Source: Pedosphaera sp. (GTDB lineage Bacteria > Verrucomicrobiota > Verrucomicrobiia > Limisphaerales > UBA1100). Taken from it: a stretch of 38,505 bases of DNA. A program made the position numbers and the translations under genes. The DNA lies in contig SIAW01000014.1 in assembly GCA_009695465.1 (NCBI GenBank), positions 1 to 38,505 of the forward strand, given 5' to 3'. Position 1 is the first letter of the stretch; each line of letters opens with the position of its first letter. The notes beneath the pieces were generated by a model, which did not search any database, was not told where the DNA came from, and worked only from the letters and a program-made list of their open reading frames with translations. This document shows, piece after piece, positions 16,501 to 24,773 of the stretch.

Positions 16501-19191
16501 TACCACAACGATGCCGTCATCGAGCTGGTGCCTGACAAGAAGGTTTATCGCGCGGGGGACCGCGCCAGACTGCTGGTGAAAGCGCCCTTCGGTGGCCGCG
16601 CTTGGGTGACCATCGAGCGCGAAAAAGTGCTGCGCTCATTTCAAGTTGAGCTGCAAGGCAACGCCCCGGCCATCGAGGTGCCACTCTCCGATGACGACGC
16701 GCCCAATGTGTTCGTCTCGGTTTGCCTGCTGCGCGGCGCGGAGCAGAGCAAACGCAAAATCCCAGCGGCGGAATATCGGCTGGGCTACTGCAAACTCACG
16801 GTGGAAAAACCACAGACGCGCCTGCAAGTGCAGGTGGTGCTGCCGCAAAGCGATTATCGTCCGGAACAGGAAGTGAAAGTGGAGACGCGCGTCGCGGACT
16901 TCGAGGGCAAGCCCGTGCCGAGTGCGGAGGTCGTGTTGTACGCGGTGGACGAAGGCGTGCTTGATTTGATGGGCTACGACCGTCCCGATCCGCGCGCCTT
17001 TTTCCACGCGCCGCGTTCTCTCGCCGTCCGCACGCACACGAGTTTTCCATACATGCTGGCGGAAGATCCCGCGCGCAGCGCCTTCGGCAACAAAGGCCAT
17101 CTCATCGGCGGCGGCGGGGACGAGGCAGGAAGGCTGCGCGAGAATTTTGCGGCCTGCGCATTCTGGCACGCGCGATTGTCCACCGATGCCGCTGGGCGTG
17201 TCAGCGCAACTTTTAAGGCGCCCGATGGTCTGACGCGTTACCGCGTCTTTGCTGTCGCACACACGGCCGCGCATCAATTCGGTGCGGGCGAGTCTGCTTT
17301 CCGGATCAACAAGCCGCTGCTCATCGAGGCGGCGTGGCCACGTTTTGCGCGCGAGGGAGATCGCATCGAGGCACGCGCCATCATCCATAACATGACCGAC
17401 CGCGCCCGGCAGGTGCGCGTGCAAATGACACACGACGACAAACTGCGCGTGGTGGGCGCCGCTGCGCAGCAAGTCATCACCGTGCCGGCGAAGGGCACGC
17501 AGGCCGTCGTGTGGCCAGTTGAGTTTCTCGCGACAGGCACGACAGAGACCCTCTGGAAGGCCATCTGCACTGAAGATGCCACGTTGACCGACGCGCTAAA
17601 AACAAAGCTGCCCGTTCATCCCGCCACGCCGTTGCTTCGTGAAATTATTTTGTCCCGCACGACAGCCAAAGAAGCGGATCTCCTCAAAGGCATCGACCCA
17701 CAACTGGCCGAGGGCAGCGGCACCATCACCGTCACGCTCTCCAACACGCGGCTGAGCGAACTGGCCGAGGCAAGCGATTATCTGCTGCGTTACCCCTACG
17801 GCTGCGTGGAGCAGACGACCTCCGCGATGCTGCCGTGGCTGGTCTTGCAGCGGCATCATGACGTGTTCCCCACGCAACGATTCACGCTGGCCGCCGCCGA
17901 CAGTGCGATCACCAAAGGCATCGCGCGCCTCGTGGGCATGCAGACGCCCGACGGCGGCTTGGCGTACTGGCCCGACGGCAATCGTGCTGAGTTATGGGGC
18001 AGCGCGTATGGCGGCATGGGCTTGGCGCTGGCAAAGCAGAGTGGTCATCACGTGCCCGGCGAAGTATTGGACAAGCTCTCAGAATATTTGGCCGCGCAGT
18101 TGCGCAAACCCGCCAACACTCGCGGCGATGATGGCAACTACGGACTCAATGAGCGCTGTCTGGCGTTGTACACCTTGGCGCTTTTGGATGGGGCGGAGGC
18201 GGCGTTTCACGAGCAACTCTTCATGCAACGCCGCAACTTGTCCGCAGCAGATCGCGCGCTGTTGGCAATGGCCATCCTCAAATCCGATGGGTCGCGCGAC
18301 ATGGCGCGGCAATTATTGGAAGAGGACGCACCGGCGTTGAATCGCGGCTGGTTTGTCTGCGCTGGCCAATCTGCCGCGCTGCAATTGCTGGCGTGGAGCC
18401 ATTGCCAGCCAGAGTCGCCGCGCGTGGATGCCGCCGTCACCGAACTGCTCCTCGCGCGCCACGGGGGGCATTGGCAAAGCACGCAGGGCAATGCGTGGGC
18501 ACTGCTGGCGTTGGCGGAATACGCTCAACGCGTGGAGGGTCAACTGCAGCCGGTCAGCGGGACACTGATAACGCCGGACAAAAAAGCGCCATTCAGTCTG
18601 GATGAAAAACAGCGCGCATTTGTTTTCACCAGCGAACAACGAGCGGGCGCAGCAGCGGCGAACCTCAAGGTGCTCAATCCTGATGGTCGGCGACTTTACA
18701 TCACCACCAAACTGGAAATGCGATCGAAGGTGCGCCTGATGCCGCGACAGGACAACGGCTTTGCGGTGACGCGCTCGTACACCAAGGTCAACGAAGATGG
18801 CACGCTCGCGCCGGGCGCAGATTGGAAAGTGGGCGATCTTGTCTGCGTCACACTGAACGTGGGCAGCGCGCAGCCGGCGCATTTTGTGGTGGTGGACGAT
18901 GCACTGCCGGCAGCGCTGGAAACCGTGCATCCGGAATTCAAGACGCAGCAAGTGGGCGCAGACCGACTGCGCACATCGGACTGGCGCGCGGATCATCGCG
19001 AGTTGCGCACCGATCGTGCGCTGTTCTTCTTCGACCATTTTGCGCCGGGTGACCGCACCATCCGCTATCTTGCCCGCGTGCGCTGCGCCGGCCAGACCAT
19101 TGCGCCGGCGACAAAAGTGGAGGCGATGTACCAGCCGCAGCGCCACGGACTGGCCGGCAGTGTTGAGTTAAAAAGCCAGCCACTTAACTGA
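13528..19191 (+). CDS. Bacterial alpha-2-macroglobulin family protein with intact thioester motif
   Basis: An exported 1887-aa protein of the bacterial A2M family. These proteins trap attacking proteases in the periplasm: a cut in the bait region exposes a thioester that links covalently to the protease. Residues about 12-30 form a signal or membrane anchor (MPAVLAVAVAMLALGVKL); no lipobox Cys is visible, unlike many lipoprotein homologues. The N-terminal half is a series of macroglobulin beta-domains (FAFTDRPVYRPGETLHLKGIFR near residue 630). VVLYAVDEGVLDLMGYDRPDP near 1135 precedes a variable, Gly-rich putative bait region (about 1150-1200). RENFAACAFW and DGLTRYRVFAVA follow. The thioester motif YGCVEQ has C1426, E1428 and Q1429, followed by an alpha-alpha toroid with LVGMQTPDGGLAYWP. 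An unusual HHHH plus acidic stretch sits at about 202-217. The TGA overlaps the pbpC ATG by one base, the classic A2M-PBP1C pairing. Confidence 0.94.
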   Translation: MARLQKILSGHMPAVLAVAVAMLALGVKLGGRPNAAPTAAAAQSIASVKITPTGGLLKPSTTFNVQFPAPMVDSDYVGLPATTAPVVFNPPLKGKFIWLSQSSGVFTPEEAFPLGAKYTVSLRDGLTNRDGVLLPAGVLATYAAPVFQATLTGETAGALERNLQPNLTLRFNAPVDANTTAQHLTFRSDKGLRIPAEVQSAHHHHMNRDEDNEDGEAPAPAHVILVRPQQPLTPGKWSLLVAKGLPAVGGAFQTQSESALELGVVEPLAVTSIIAQNYLHVGRSIEIHLSRPLPQSANATALRRFIVLKSQQADVAIPEWELTAVGGALRLHGKLPLGQYTVTVSAGLPLVAGFTLGKTRSETVQIDALESRTFLEAHSDSQSSGGRRTLRLLSLNNRELRVRVKQIDPTYLASLREGYDDAYFTKQNWQNDVMLVRPGQALAYDVVPGKTVYEWRTAFADGDGLPLKTRGAVDVPAEVELHWDTVLNRRAHGLLFVEVAGIGRVRGAQSVNQAVVQLTDIGVVWKRAADEITAHVFSLRNGKPLSNAALRLVGKENSVLAQAETDATGIAQIALRADARWLRVDHGGDVHLLPAQDWVGEVPMWRFRIHHGTEPAEGGRLFAFTDRPVYRPGETLHLKGIFRQFSSAAMHLPVGMEARVICFDARGHEFRRQTLPMSALGSVDADLLIPEGALGGWRASLGIHHKGDKPEAEPIAERTLNFQVQEYQPSTYKITMPDRVELRAGQSLELPLAVQYYFGKPLQRAPVKWMIEGAATGFAPADYEAFHFLDFTGRDNEDADSPGEYQLQGNGELDETGRLLIAPQLPANRDWPKPVEGRLTARVTDINQQTLTARSAVLQHSSEFYLGIRSSERLQHQNQPIALHVVAVGTDGKPWPQAVTAQATLSRVVWHSVRIKGAGNTVTYKNERQLEKLAEQSIATTAHDAEPVASQLVPRSAGEYVLHVRAEDKNGRPVRSAVEFAVSGPEPLSWNYHNDAVIELVPDKKVYRAGDRARLLVKAPFGGRAWVTIEREKVLRSFQVELQGNAPAIEVPLSDDDAPNVFVSVCLLRGAEQSKRKIPAAEYRLGYCKLTVEKPQTRLQVQVVLPQSDYRPEQEVKVETRVADFEGKPVPSAEVVLYAVDEGVLDLMGYDRPDPRAFFHAPRSLAVRTHTSFPYMLAEDPARSAFGNKGHLIGGGGDEAGRLRENFAACAFWHARLSTDAAGRVSATFKAPDGLTRYRVFAVAHTAAHQFGAGESAFRINKPLLIEAAWPRFAREGDRIEARAIIHNMTDRARQVRVQMTHDDKLRVVGAAAQQVITVPAKGTQAVVWPVEFLATGTTETLWKAICTEDATLTDALKTKLPVHPATPLLREIILSRTTAKEADLLKGIDPQLAEGSGTITVTLSNTRLSELAEASDYLLRYPYGCVEQTTSAMLPWLVLQRHHDVFPTQRFTLAAADSAITKGIARLVGMQTPDGGLAYWPDGNRAELWGSAYGGMGLALAKQSGHHVPGEVLDKLSEYLAAQLRKPANTRGDDGNYGLNERCLALYTLALLDGAEAAFHEQLFMQRRNLSAADRALLAMAILKSDGSRDMARQLLEEDAPALNRGWFVCAGQSAALQLLAWSHCQPESPRVDAAVTELLLARHGGHWQSTQGNAWALLALAEYAQRVEGQLQPVSGTLITPDKKAPFSLDEKQRAFVFTSEQRAGAAAANLKVLNPDGRRLYITTKLEMRSKVRLMPRQDNGFAVTRSYTKVNEDGTLAPGADWKVGDLVCVTLNVGSAQPAHFVVVDDALPAALETVHPEFKTQQVGADRLRTSDWRADHRELRTDRALFFFDHFAPGDRTIRYLARVRCAGQTIAPATKVEAMYQPQRHGLAGSVELKSQPLN

Positions 19192-21452
19192 TGCGAAGCT
19201 GGCTGCTGACATGTTGGATGCGCTGGCGCGGTCGGTGCGCGAAGTGGGGCGCGCGCGCGGCCGTTGTGATTGCAGGCGCGTGGCTTTGCCTGCGCATCGC
19301 CATTTGGATCACGCCACTGCCACCGGCACTGATGGCGGAGCCGCAGACCAGCACGCAATATCTGGATCGCGACGGCAAGCCACTGCGGATGACGCTGGGT
19401 GCCGAGGATGCGTATCGTCGCTCGTTGTCCATCGTGGATTGCCCCGATGTTTTTGTGCAGGCCACGCTGGCTGCAGAGGACAAACGGTTTTGGGAACATG
19501 CAGGCGTGGACTGGCTGGCCACGGCGCGCGCCTTCAAGGACATGCTGCGCGCGGGCCGCGTGGTCTCCGGTGCGTCCACCATCACCCAGCAACTCATCAA
19601 GAACGCACAGCCGCGGCCGCGCAATGTTTCCGCGAAATTCAAGGAAGCGTTGCAGGCGATGAAACTGGAGACGCGCTGGAATAAGCGCCGCATCTTGGAG
19701 GCGTACTTGGCGCGGATTGATTATGGCAACGGCTGTCGCGGTGCGCACGTGGCTGCTGCATTCTATTTTGACAAGAGGCTGCACGATCTTTCACCGGCAG
19801 AGGCGGCACTGCTGGCGGCGTTGCCCAACGCGCCCGCGCGGTTGAATCCGCGCAAGCATCTGCAACGCGCGCAGCAACGGCAGCGCCTCATCCTTGCACG
19901 CATGCACGCCAACGGTGATTTGCGTGAAGATGCGCTGTGCCGCGCGCTGGCCGAGCCGGTGCGGCTCAATCGTGTGGGCCGTGCGTTTCGCGCGCCGCAT
20001 TTTGTGGACATCGTCGGGCAGCAACGTCCGCAGGCAACCGGCACGGTGAACACCACCGTGCGGCTGGAGCTCAACCAATTTGCACAGGAGACGTTGCGCG
20101 CGCAGCTTGCGCGATTGAAGGACAGGCAGGTCTCCAACGGTGCGGTGGTGGTGCTGGATGTGGCGAGTGGCGATGTGCTGGCACTGGTGGGGTCGCAGGA
20201 TTATTTCGAGGTAGACACCGGGCAAGTCAACGGCGCGTGGGCGCGACGTTCCGCGGGATCGACCTTTAAGCCGTTCACTTATCTCATGGCGCTGGAAAAT
20301 GGGGTGACGGCGGCAAGCATCCTGCCCGATGTGCCGTGCGAAATGCCGACGGCGACCGGCGTGTTCCGCCCGCACAATTACAACCATCGCTGCCACGGCC
20401 CGGTGTCGTTGCGCGCGGCCTTGGCCAACTCACTCAACATCCCTGCCGTGCACGCGCTTGAAGCGGCCGGTGGCGTGGCTGCGCTGCAAGATCGCCTGCG
20501 GCGTTGCGGGCTGAGCACGCTGGAAGAGTCCGCATCGCATTACGGTTTGGGCCTGACCCTTGGTAACGCAGAGACGCGCCTGCTAGAATTGGCCAATGCG
20601 TATGCGTGTCTGGCGCGCCTCGGTGTATGGCGTCCCTATCGCTTGCTCGCTAGTGATGCTGCGCCGGCGGTGCAACTTTTTGAATCGCGCGCAGCGTGGC
20701 TGGTCGCCGACATCTTGAGTGATGGCGATGCGCGCGCGCAGTCGTTTGGCGTGGACTCGGCACTCGCGTTTGATTTTCCCGTGGCCTGCAAGACGGGCAC
20801 GAGCACGGACTTCCGCGACAACTGGGCCTTCGCCTACACGCCGGAATTTGTGGTGGGCGTTTGGGTGGGCAATTTTGACGGCACGCCGATGCGCGATGTC
20901 TCCGGCGTGACGGGTGCTGCGCCCGTGATGCACGCCCTCATGGAGCGACTGCATCGCCTGCACGGCACCAGTTGGTACACGCAGCCTGCGGGCGTCGTGA
21001 CCGCGAACGTCAATCCGCTCACCGGCAAACGCGATGATGCGGGACGCGCCGAATGGTTTTTGGCAAATGCGCAACCGCCCGCCGCTGCGCCTGATGATCA
21101 CGACGCACAAGGACGTCTGCGGTTAGATTTGGCATACGCGCAATGGCTGGCCAGCAGCGACAACTGGCTGGGCGACCGAGCTGTGTTGCGGGAAGAACAG
21201 GACGATCGTCCCCGGCTGGTCACGCCGCTGCCGGGCATGGTGTTTTATATTGATCCGGATTTACCTGCAGACAGTCAGGAGATCCCGCTTCGGTTGAGCA
21301 GCAATCAGCCGGTGCGTTGGACATCGCCAACGTTGCGATGCACACAACGCGGCGTGCATGCGGTGGTTCGCCTTGCGCCCGGCACGCATCGTCTGCGGGC
21401 TGACATCGGTGGCCAGTCGGTGGAGACGTGGATCACGGTGGAGGCGTTGTAG
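19191..21452 (+). CDS. pbpC: Penicillin-binding protein 1C (bifunctional glycosyltransferase/transpeptidase)
   Basis: A class A PBP of 753 aa that polymerises and may cross-link peptidoglycan in the periplasm. It has an N-terminal membrane anchor (AAVVIAGAWLCLRIAIWI), then the GT51 domain with LAAEDKRFWEHAGVD and GASTITQQLIKN. The transpeptidase domain carries S357-T-F-K360 (GSTFKPF), the SLN of ANSLNIPAV, and K534-T-G (KTGTSTDFRDNW). Ending in a beta-rich BiPBP_C domain (about 660-753) identifies PBP1C. All catalytic residues are present. It begins in the stop codon of the A2M gene (TGATG), so the two are translationally coupled. This is thought to pair protease trapping with wall repair after damage. 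Confidence 0.95.
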   Translation: MRSWLLTCWMRWRGRCAKWGARAAVVIAGAWLCLRIAIWITPLPPALMAEPQTSTQYLDRDGKPLRMTLGAEDAYRRSLSIVDCPDVFVQATLAAEDKRFWEHAGVDWLATARAFKDMLRAGRVVSGASTITQQLIKNAQPRPRNVSAKFKEALQAMKLETRWNKRRILEAYLARIDYGNGCRGAHVAAAFYFDKRLHDLSPAEAALLAALPNAPARLNPRKHLQRAQQRQRLILARMHANGDLREDALCRALAEPVRLNRVGRAFRAPHFVDIVGQQRPQATGTVNTTVRLELNQFAQETLRAQLARLKDRQVSNGAVVVLDVASGDVLALVGSQDYFEVDTGQVNGAWARRSAGSTFKPFTYLMALENGVTAASILPDVPCEMPTATGVFRPHNYNHRCHGPVSLRAALANSLNIPAVHALEAAGGVAALQDRLRRCGLSTLEESASHYGLGLTLGNAETRLLELANAYACLARLGVWRPYRLLASDAAPAVQLFESRAAWLVADILSDGDARAQSFGVDSALAFDFPVACKTGTSTDFRDNWAFAYTPEFVVGVWVGNFDGTPMRDVSGVTGAAPVMHALMERLHRLHGTSWYTQPAGVVTANVNPLTGKRDDAGRAEWFLANAQPPAAAPDDHDAQGRLRLDLAYAQWLASSDNWLGDRAVLREEQDDRPRLVTPLPGMVFYIDPDLPADSQEIPLRLSSNQPVRWTSPTLRCTQRGVHAVVRLAPGTHRLRADIGGQSVETWITVEAL

Positions 21453-21496
21453 GAATTGGGATTGTCCGCCGCCGCCCGCCGCGCATATCTTCGCGC

Positions 21497-23047
21497 ATGG
21501 TTTCAACGAACGAGTCTCCGATTCTTCAACTGCGCGAAGGCGATCATGTCGCCGTGGCCAAACGCACGATCAAGGCTGGGACGCGATTGGAATGCCACGG
21601 CCGCGCGCTGACGGCGGCCGTGACGATTCCTGCGGGGCACAAGATCGCCATCAGCAACGTGGAGGCAGACGCACCGGTGCTCAAGTACGGGCAGGTGATC
21701 GGCTTCGCGCAAATTCCGATTGCCTGCGGCGACCATGTGCACTCGCACAATCTGGTGATGCGCAACTACGAACGGCAGCACGCCTTTTGCGCAGACTATC
21801 GGCCGGCGGTGTTGCACCCGGAAGCGGCGCGGCGAACGTTTCAAGGATACGCCCGGCCCGGCGGCCGCGCGGGCACGCGCAATTACGTGGCGATCATTTC
21901 CAACGTCAACTGCTCGGCCTCTGTGGCGCGATACGTGACGGAGCGATTTCGCGGGCCGGACTTTCATCGCGACTTTCCCAATGTGGACGGCGTCATCGCG
22001 TTCAAGACGCAGGGCGGTTGCGGAGTGGATCCGGGCGGGCCGATGCGCATCATCCGCCGCACGCTGGGCAACATGGCGCGGCATCCCAACATCGCCGCGT
22101 ATGTGATGATCGGACTGGGCTGCGAGGATAATCAGATCCGTGGCATCCGCGAGGATCACGCGCTGGACACGTTGAAGCCCGGCGAGATTGCGCCCGCCTA
22201 CATGACCATCCAAGGCACCGGCGGCACGCGAAAGACGATCGACGCGGCGGCGGCTGCGGTGCTCAAAGTATTGCCGCAGGCCAACGATGCACGGCGCAGC
22301 GAACAGGCGCTTGCCAAATTACTCTTGGCCGAAAACTGCGGTGGCTCCGACGGCAACAGTGGCATCACCGCCAATCCTGCCTTGGGCGTGGCGTCGGACG
22401 AGTTGGTGCGACACGGCGGCACTTCGGTGCTGGCGGAGACGACGGAGATTTACGGTGCGGAACATCTGTTGACGCGCCGCGCCGCGCGCCCGGAGGTGGC
22501 GGAGAAATTGATGCGGCAGATCCATTGGTGGGAGGATTACGCGCGCCGCCACGACAGTTCCATCGACAACAATCCTTCGGTTGGCAACAAGGAAGGCGGG
22601 CTCACGACGATCTATGAGAAGAGCTTGGGCGCGGTGTCAAAAGGCGGGCAGTCGCCGTTGATGGCGGTGTACGATTACGCCGAGGCCATCACCGAACAGG
22701 GATTTTGTTTCATGGACACACCGGGCTACGATCCCGTGAGCATGACGGGGCTGGTGGCGGGCGGTTGCAACGTGGGGGTGTTTACCACCGGCCGCGGCAG
22801 TGTGTACGGCTGCAAGCCTTCGCCCTGCCTGAAGATCGCCACCAACACGACGCTCTTTCAATGGATGGAGGAGGACATGGACATCAACGCCGGCACCATT
22901 CTCGACGGCACGGAAACGGTGGAGCAGGTGGGCCGGAAGATATTTGAGAAGATCATCGCAGTCGCGAGCGGCGAGAAGACCAAGAGCGAGCTGCTGGGCA
23001 TCGGCGACGAGGAGTTCCAGCCTTGGTTTCCCGGGCCGCAGTATTGA
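21497..23047 (+). CDS. uxaA: UxaA-family altronate/galactarate dehydratase
   Basis: The 516-aa protein has both parts of the altronate dehydratase family: an N-terminal SAF domain (about 10-95, GDHVAVAKRTIKAG ... GDHVHSHNL) and the large catalytic region. Landmarks are the NCSASVARYV, QGGCGVDPGG, MIGLGCEDNQI, LLAENCGGSDGNSGITANPALG and GCNVGVFTTGRGSVYG motifs. The conserved Cys residues probably bind metal. UxaA converts D-altronate to 2-keto-3-deoxygluconate; GarD uses galactarate, and the sequence alone does not settle which acid is used here. The start is the ATG at 21497; the 23 upstream residues in the track ORF are Arg/Pro-rich and unlike the family. It lies 44 bases after pbpC, possibly by read-through, and is the only uronate-pathway gene in view. 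Confidence 0.88.
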   Translation: MVSTNESPILQLREGDHVAVAKRTIKAGTRLECHGRALTAAVTIPAGHKIAISNVEADAPVLKYGQVIGFAQIPIACGDHVHSHNLVMRNYERQHAFCADYRPAVLHPEAARRTFQGYARPGGRAGTRNYVAIISNVNCSASVARYVTERFRGPDFHRDFPNVDGVIAFKTQGGCGVDPGGPMRIIRRTLGNMARHPNIAAYVMIGLGCEDNQIRGIREDHALDTLKPGEIAPAYMTIQGTGGTRKTIDAAAAAVLKVLPQANDARRSEQALAKLLLAENCGGSDGNSGITANPALGVASDELVRHGGTSVLAETTEIYGAEHLLTRRAARPEVAEKLMRQIHWWEDYARRHDSSIDNNPSVGNKEGGLTTIYEKSLGAVSKGGQSPLMAVYDYAEAITEQGFCFMDTPGYDPVSMTGLVAGGCNVGVFTTGRGSVYGCKPSPCLKIATNTTLFQWMEEDMDINAGTILDGTETVEQVGRKIFEKIIAVASGEKTKSELLGIGDEEFQPWFPGPQY

Positions 23048-23049
23048 GG

Positions 23050-23850
23050 TCACATCACGCGGCGCGGCACCGCAGGCACGTGCAGGGTGTAGCGTCCGCG
23101 AACTTTCTTCAGACGCACGTGATGGCCAAAGGCCGTGCTCAGCGTCGCGCTTTTCAGCGTTGCTGACACTGGGCCGCATGCGGTGGCGAGTCCGCCACGC
23201 AGCAGCAGGGCGTGGGTGAAGGCGGGCATGATTTCCTCCACATGATGGGTGACTAACACCAGCGCAGGCGTGCCGCGCGAGCTGCCCAAGTGCTGGAGGA
23301 ATTGCAGGAAATGTTCACGCGCGCAGGGATCCAGTCCGGCGCAGGGTTCATCGAGAATCAGCAATTGCGGGCGCGCCATCAGTGCGCGGCCGATGAGCAC
23401 GCGCTGGCGTTCGCCTTGTGAAAGATGCGCCCACGGTCGCGCGGCCAAGTGCGCACATTCCAAGCGTCGCAAAATGCCCAGCGCGGTGCGGCGCATCGCG
23501 GGACCGGGACGATGCCAGAGATTGATGGACGCGGTCTTGCCGCTGGCCACGGTTTCCACTGCGGGTTCGTCATCGGCCATCAACTTGTGAAGCGCACTGC
23601 TGACCAATCCAATCTTACGGCGCAACTGCGGCCAGTGAGCGCGCCCGTAGGTGCGACCCAGCAGTTGGATCTCGCCTGCGGTGGGGGTGAGGTAGCCGGT
23701 GAGCGCGGCCAGCAGCGAAGTCTTGCCGGAGCCGTTGGGGCCGAGCACCGCCCAATGTTGTCCGCGCTCCACCAACCAATCCAGCCCGCGCAGGATGCGA
23801 ATGCCGCCGCGTTGCACGCGCAGGTTTTGGATGTGCAGAATGTGGGGCAC
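23050..23850 (-). CDS. ABC transporter ATP-binding protein, stand-alone
   Basis: Single nucleotide-binding domain, 266 aa. Walker A GPNGSGKTSL (37-46), the Q-loop region, signature LSQGERQRVLIGRAL, Walker B LLILDEPCAGLD and H-loop VTHHVEEI are all intact, so it should hydrolyse ATP. A ModF-like style is suggested by the short loops and the VTHHVEEIMP ending, but the substrate cannot be read. No permease or binding protein is adjacent: it is convergent with the uxaA gene (2-base gap) and divergent from the DUF1080 gene. I start it at the GTG at 23850 (PHILHIQNLRVQRGG) because the 30 upstream residues are not family-like. Confidence 0.87.
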   Translation of the reverse strand: MPHILHIQNLRVQRGGIRILRGLDWLVERGQHWAVLGPNGSGKTSLLAALTGYLTPTAGEIQLLGRTYGRAHWPQLRRKIGLVSSALHKLMADDEPAVETVASGKTASINLWHRPGPAMRRTALGILRRLECAHLAARPWAHLSQGERQRVLIGRALMARPQLLILDEPCAGLDPCAREHFLQFLQHLGSSRGTPALVLVTHHVEEIMPAFTHALLLRGGLATACGPVSATLKSATLSTAFGHHVRLKKVRGRYTLHVPAVPRRVM

Positions 23851-23938
23851 GCGGTGCTTGTAGCGGTTGAGGGCGGCGGTGCAAAGCGAAAGTTTGCATT
23901 GCCACGGCGTGGTCGCCTTTCTAGGCTTTGCCTCTCGC

Positions 23939-24730
23939 ATGATTATGAAAACACAACTCCAAGCATTGTTGGGCGCGGTCTTGTTGACGGCGCTGATGGC
24001 GGTGGCCGCTGATGAAAAGAAGCAGCCGAAGGTGGGTTACACCGACACCCCATTGATCCCCGGCCAGAAATGGCGCGTGCACGACGCAGACCGGCCGCAG
24101 CCGAAGGTGGCCAAGCCCGAAGCCTCGCCGACGCTGGGCGCGAAACCGCCGAAAGATGCGGTGGTGCTGTTCGATGGAACCGATCTGGCGCAGTGGGCCG
24201 GCGGCAAATGGAAGGTCGAGAATGGCTACATGGAAATCAACAAGACCGGCGGCGTGTCCACGAAGGAGCCGCTGGGTTCGATGCAACTGCATCTGGAGTT
24301 CGCCTCGCCCAAAGAGGTGAAGGGCGACAGCCAAGGCCGCGGCAACAGCGGTGTCATCATCATGGGCAAGTACGAGGTGCAGGTGTTGGACTCATACGAG
24401 AATGTGACGTACGCCGATGGCCAGTGCGCTTCGCTCTACGGGCAGTATCCGCCGGATGTGAACGTGTCGCTGCCGCCGGGCGAGTGGCAGACGTACGACA
24501 TCGAGTTCCACGCGCCGCAATTCAGCGGGGACAAGCTGGAGAAGCCCGCCCGCATCACGGTCAAGCACAACGGCGTGGTGGTGCACAACGACCGTGAGAT
24601 TCTGGGCGCGGTTTCCCATCGTGGATTGCCCAAGTACGCGCCGCACGCGGCCAAGCTGCCGTTGCAATTGCAGGATCACGGCAACCCGGTTCGCTATCGC
24701 AACATTTGGGCGGTGCCGCTGGCGAACTAA
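23939..24730 (+). CDS. Secreted DUF1080 (3-keto-disaccharide hydrolase-like) protein
   Basis: 263 aa with a signal peptide (MKTQLQALLGAVLLTALMAVAA). The rest is one DUF1080 domain (Pfam PF06439), a concanavalin-like beta-sandwich: VVLFDGTDLAQWAGGKWKV at the start, a central GNSGVIIMGKYEVQVLDSYE and a final DHGNPVRYRNIWAVPL. The family is abundant in Verrucomicrobia, Planctomycetes and Bacteroidetes; some members hydrolyse 3-keto-glycosides, and others are fused to cytochromes or found near dehydrogenases. Whether this one is catalytic is unknown. ATGs at 23939 and 23945 are both possible. The gene is divergent from the ABC ATPase gene and ends in a hairpin terminator. Confidence 0.9.
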   Translation: MIMKTQLQALLGAVLLTALMAVAADEKKQPKVGYTDTPLIPGQKWRVHDADRPQPKVAKPEASPTLGAKPPKDAVVLFDGTDLAQWAGGKWKVENGYMEINKTGGVSTKEPLGSMQLHLEFASPKEVKGDSQGRGNSGVIIMGKYEVQVLDSYENVTYADGQCASLYGQYPPDVNVSLPPGEWQTYDIEFHAPQFSGDKLEKPARITVKHNGVVVHNDREILGAVSHRGLPKYAPHAAKLPLQLQDHGNPVRYRNIWAVPLAN

Positions 24731-24746
24731 AGAGCGATTTTGAAAC

Positions 24747-24773
24747 GGGCGGCGCGAGTGCGCCGCCCTTTTT
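24747..24773 (+). terminator. Intrinsic terminator between convergent DUF1080 and PPC-protein genes
   Basis: Perfect 9-bp stem GGGCGGCGC-GAGT-GCGCCGCCC followed by TTTTT, 16 bases after the DUF1080 stop. The T-run touches the stop codon of the minus-strand gene, so a termination role for that strand is possible but has a poorer T-tract (GTTTC). Confidence 0.88.
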
